Origin: Chromera velia
Taxonomy: Eukaryota > Sar > Chromeraceae
Length of the DNA: 35,000 bases
Direction of reading: 5' to 3'
Assembly (NCBI GenBank): GCA_018398765.1
Contig: JAHBMJ010001934.1
Location: 61,268-96,267, forward strand
Position 1 is the first letter of the stretch, and the number at the start of each line of letters is the position of its first letter. This document shows positions 33,075-35,000 of this stretch, piece by piece. Under the pieces are notes generated by a model. That model had not been told where the DNA came from and did not search any database. It saw nothing but the letters and a program-made list of their open reading frames with translations. The position numbers and the translations under genes are program-made.

Positions 33075-33413
33075 ATGTCTGGTACGACTGAGAGCTGTGC
33101 AAAGCTTCAGAAGAGGCGGTCAAAAAATGGAGGCTCCAGCAGACTCTCCATCGACCCTGTCCCAGTGACCTCTCTTGTACGTTTTCGTCAAGCTCCTAGC
33201 AGGACAAAGAAGCTGGATGCTAAGCAAATCATCATACAAAGCGAGAAAGCAAGCCGCGCTTCCTTAACTGACCTGCAGGTGTTCCCAAATCTCCGTCCAC
33301 CAACACCTGCAAACACGGAGGGACAGGCGTTCACGCTTTGTGCAGTCAAAGAAGCACTTCTGTCCAGCTTATTCTGCACGCACAAGGTCCCAAGGACAAA
33401 ACCAAGGGCCTAA
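33075..33413 (+). CDS. 112-codon ORF in the left palindrome arm, unknown
   Basis: Starts MSGTTESCAKLQKRRSKNGG and ends TAA-side of KVPRTKPRA. It is basic at the start and has no recognised domain. Its counterpart in the right arm keeps the same length and start. The two differ at 11 of 112 residues; I count about seven silent and about a dozen amino-acid-changing base differences, only weakly in favour of selection. It could be a real small protein, part of a larger spliced gene (CTGCAG|GTG occurs inside), or chance. Confidence 0.25.
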   Translation: MSGTTESCAKLQKRRSKNGGSSRLSIDPVPVTSLVRFRQAPSRTKKLDAKQIIIQSEKASRASLTDLQVFPNLRPPTPANTEGQAFTLCAVKEALLSSLFCTHKVPRTKPRA

Positions 33414-33734
33414 GAAGCAGCGGGTCCGGACAGGCTGACCTGGGGGTTGACCCCAGGGCTCCCAAGACTGTGACCTGCAAGGAAAGAGTAAGGAGAGCGA
33501 TGAAGGCAGCAGTACTTTAATACCTAGATAAGGCTAGCAGCCCTTCCCCGCTTGAACAGGAGGAGAAGCAGCAAGCAGGAAGACGTTAGAAATAAGATCA
33601 AGACGGCTGGTGTCCAATGGACCCACCTCCAAGCTCCACTTCGTGCCGACCTGAGGTGACCCAGCAACTGTTGTTGTAGCCGTCTCCTCCAGAGCCCCGA
33701 AAGTGCACTCCCGAAAAAAAGTCAAAACCGATAA

Positions 33735-33787
33735 AACGCTCTGTCAGACATCTTCTAAGACCATCAGAAGACATTTGACAGAGCGTT
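33735..33787. repeat. Nested 53-bp hairpin in the left arm
   Basis: AACGCTCTGTCA and TGACAGAGCGTT form a perfect 12-bp outer stem. After a few mismatches, ATCTTCT/AGAAGA continues the stem around a short loop. Flanking A and T runs extend it. The mirror copy is at 34261-34313. Confidence 0.75.
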
Positions 33788-34260
33788 TTTTGTGGTAACA
33801 TTTCTGTGGGAAAAGTTCGTTTGCTCAGAGGTTCAGAACTCCGCAGTTTTGAACCTGTGGACCTTCAAGACGGACAAGAGACTTCAGACCCGATTATTGG
33901 CCGACAGAGGCAAAGTCGGCTGCGTGTGTCGAAGGGGTAGGGTGCCGCCACCCCCTCTGGCCCCGTGGTGGCGCCTCCCAGACCCACAATAAGCCCATGT
34001 CTGGACCTGGCGGCGGGGGGGTTTGACCCCCCTGGCCCAAGGTTCAGACATGGGCTTATTGTGGGTCTGGGAGGCGCCGCTACGGGGCCAGAGGGGGTGG
34101 CGGCACCCTACCCTTTCGACACATGCAGCCGACTTTGCCTCTGTCGGCCAATAATTGGGTCTGAAGTCTCTTGTCCGTCTTGAAGGTCCACAGGTTCAAA
34201 ACTGCGGAGTTCTAAACCTCTGAGCAAACGAACTTTTCCCACAGAAATGTTGCCACAAAA

Positions 34261-34313
34261 AACGCTCTATCAGATGTCTTCTAATGGTCTTAGAAGATGT
34301 TTGACAGAGCGTT
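34261..34313. repeat. Nested 53-bp hairpin in the right arm
   Basis: Mirror copy of the hairpin at 33735-33787. One substitution turns an outer-stem pair into a G-T wobble (CTCTAT against ACAGAG); the rest of the outer stem is kept. Confidence 0.7.
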
Positions 34314-34634
34314 TTCTCGGTTTTGACTTTTTTTTTGGGAGTGCACTTTTGGGGCTCTGGAGGAGATGGCTACAACAACAGTTGCTGGGTCACCTCGGGT
34401 CGGTACGAAGTGGAGCTTGGAGGTGGGTCCAGTGGACACCAGCCGTCTTGATCTTGTTTTTAACGTCTTCCTGCTTGCTGCTTCTCCTCCTGTTCAAGCA
34501 GAGAGGGCTGCTAGCCTTATCTAGGTATTAAAGTACTGCTGCCTTCATCGTTCTCCTTACTCTTTCCTTGCAGGTCACAGTCTTGGGAGCCCTGGGGTTA
34601 ACCCCCAGGTCAGCCTGTCCGGACCCGCTGCTTC

Positions 34635-34973
34635 TTAGGTCCTTGGTTTTGTCCTTGGGACCTTGTGCGTGCAGAATAAGCTGGACAGAAGTGCTTCCTT
34701 AACTGCACAAAGCGTGAACGCCTGTCCCTCCATGTTTGTAGGTGTTGGTGGACGGAGACTTGGGAACACCTGCAGGTCAGTTAAGGAAGCGCGGCTTACT
34801 CTCTCGCTTTGTATGATGATTTGCTTAGCATCCAGCTTCTTTGTTCTGCTAGGAGCTTGACAGAAACGCACAAGGGAGGTCAGTAAGAGAGGGTCAACGG
34901 AGAGTCTGCTGGAGCCTCCATTTTTTGACCGCCTCTTCTGAAGCTTTGCACAGCTTTCAGTCGTACCAGACAT
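34635..34973 (-). CDS. 112-codon ORF in the right palindrome arm, unknown
   Basis: The mirror copy of the left-arm ORF at 33075-33413, pointing towards the palindrome centre like its partner. There is no stop or frameshift relative to the left copy despite about 19-20 base differences. Function unknown. Confidence 0.25.
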   Translation of the reverse strand: MSGTTESCAKLQKRRSKNGGSSRLSVDPLLLTSLVRFCQAPSRTKKLDAKQIIIQSERVSRASLTDLQVFPSLRPPTPTNMEGQAFTLCAVKEALLSSLFCTHKVPRTKPRT

Positions 34974-35000
34974 TTTTCCACCTAGACCAATCGCTCAGCT

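Larger units (their letters stand above)
33048..35000. repeat. Giant palindrome (fold-back element), arms of at least 956 bp, 41-bp spacer
   Basis: The sequence from 33048 is the reverse complement of the sequence ending at 35000. Pairing is position by position with a constant sum of 68048 (33048 with 35000, 33735 with 34313, 34003 with 34045), so no net insertion or deletion separates the arms. The spacer 34004-34044 is itself G-run/C-run rich (GGGGGGGTTTGACCCCCC). The arms differ by scattered substitutions, about 5 percent in the stretch I compared. The right arm is cut by the window edge, so the true ends are unknown. Long fold-back elements or an inverted duplication would both look like this. 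I found no transposase inside. Confidence 0.9.

Overview
The window is nuclear DNA from an intron-rich protist with a large, repeat-laden genome. Five genes or gene remnants need spliceosomal GT-AG introns to make sense. All three standard stop codons are used as true stops (thiolase TGA, ankyrin and rhodanese genes TAG, channel gene TAA). The palindrome TGCATGCA is very frequent. I infer an alveolate, possibly a chromerid-like alga, but no organism-specific marker proves this.

Layout. 1-5600 is gene-poor: an AT-rich start, an array of a 1118-bp satellite unit (601-3211), a block of degenerate repeats (3212-4140) and GC-palindrome/AT-rich spacer DNA. 5620-7190 (-) is a fragmentary, highly charged coding region with a 24-bp minisatellite. 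8053-10253 (-) is a decayed BED-finger/hAT-like transposase. 10859-14771 (+) is a three-exon ankyrin-repeat protein of about 1038 aa. 15109-16683 is a 787-bp near-identical direct duplication joined by a single N, probably an assembly seam; it lies in a decayed, 5'-truncated LINE-type reverse transcriptase remnant that runs to about 17445 (-).

18141-20246 (-) and 20606-22619 (+) are a divergent pair: a rhodanese-domain protein (two exons) and a 411-aa 3-ketoacyl-CoA thiolase (three exons) with a PTS2-like N-terminus. The thiolase would do the last step of peroxisomal beta-oxidation. 22620-26600 is mostly non-coding, with a 33-bp minisatellite. 26645-32244 (-) is the 3' part of a TRP-like cation channel gene, reconstructed here from at least ten phase-consistent exons that carry six membrane segments.

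33048-35000 is one side and most of the other of a giant palindrome: arms of at least 956 bp around a 41-bp spacer at 34004-34044. The arms have diverged by several percent, each keeps a 112-codon ORF, and each contains a nested hairpin. It runs off the right edge of the window.

Cross-cutting patterns: about half of the inferred 5' splice sites begin GTC instead of GTA/GTG; several of these open directly into GTCN tetranucleotide repeats; every long CA/TG microsatellite lies in an intron with TG on the sense strand, and four of five end 15-35 nt before a 3' splice site.
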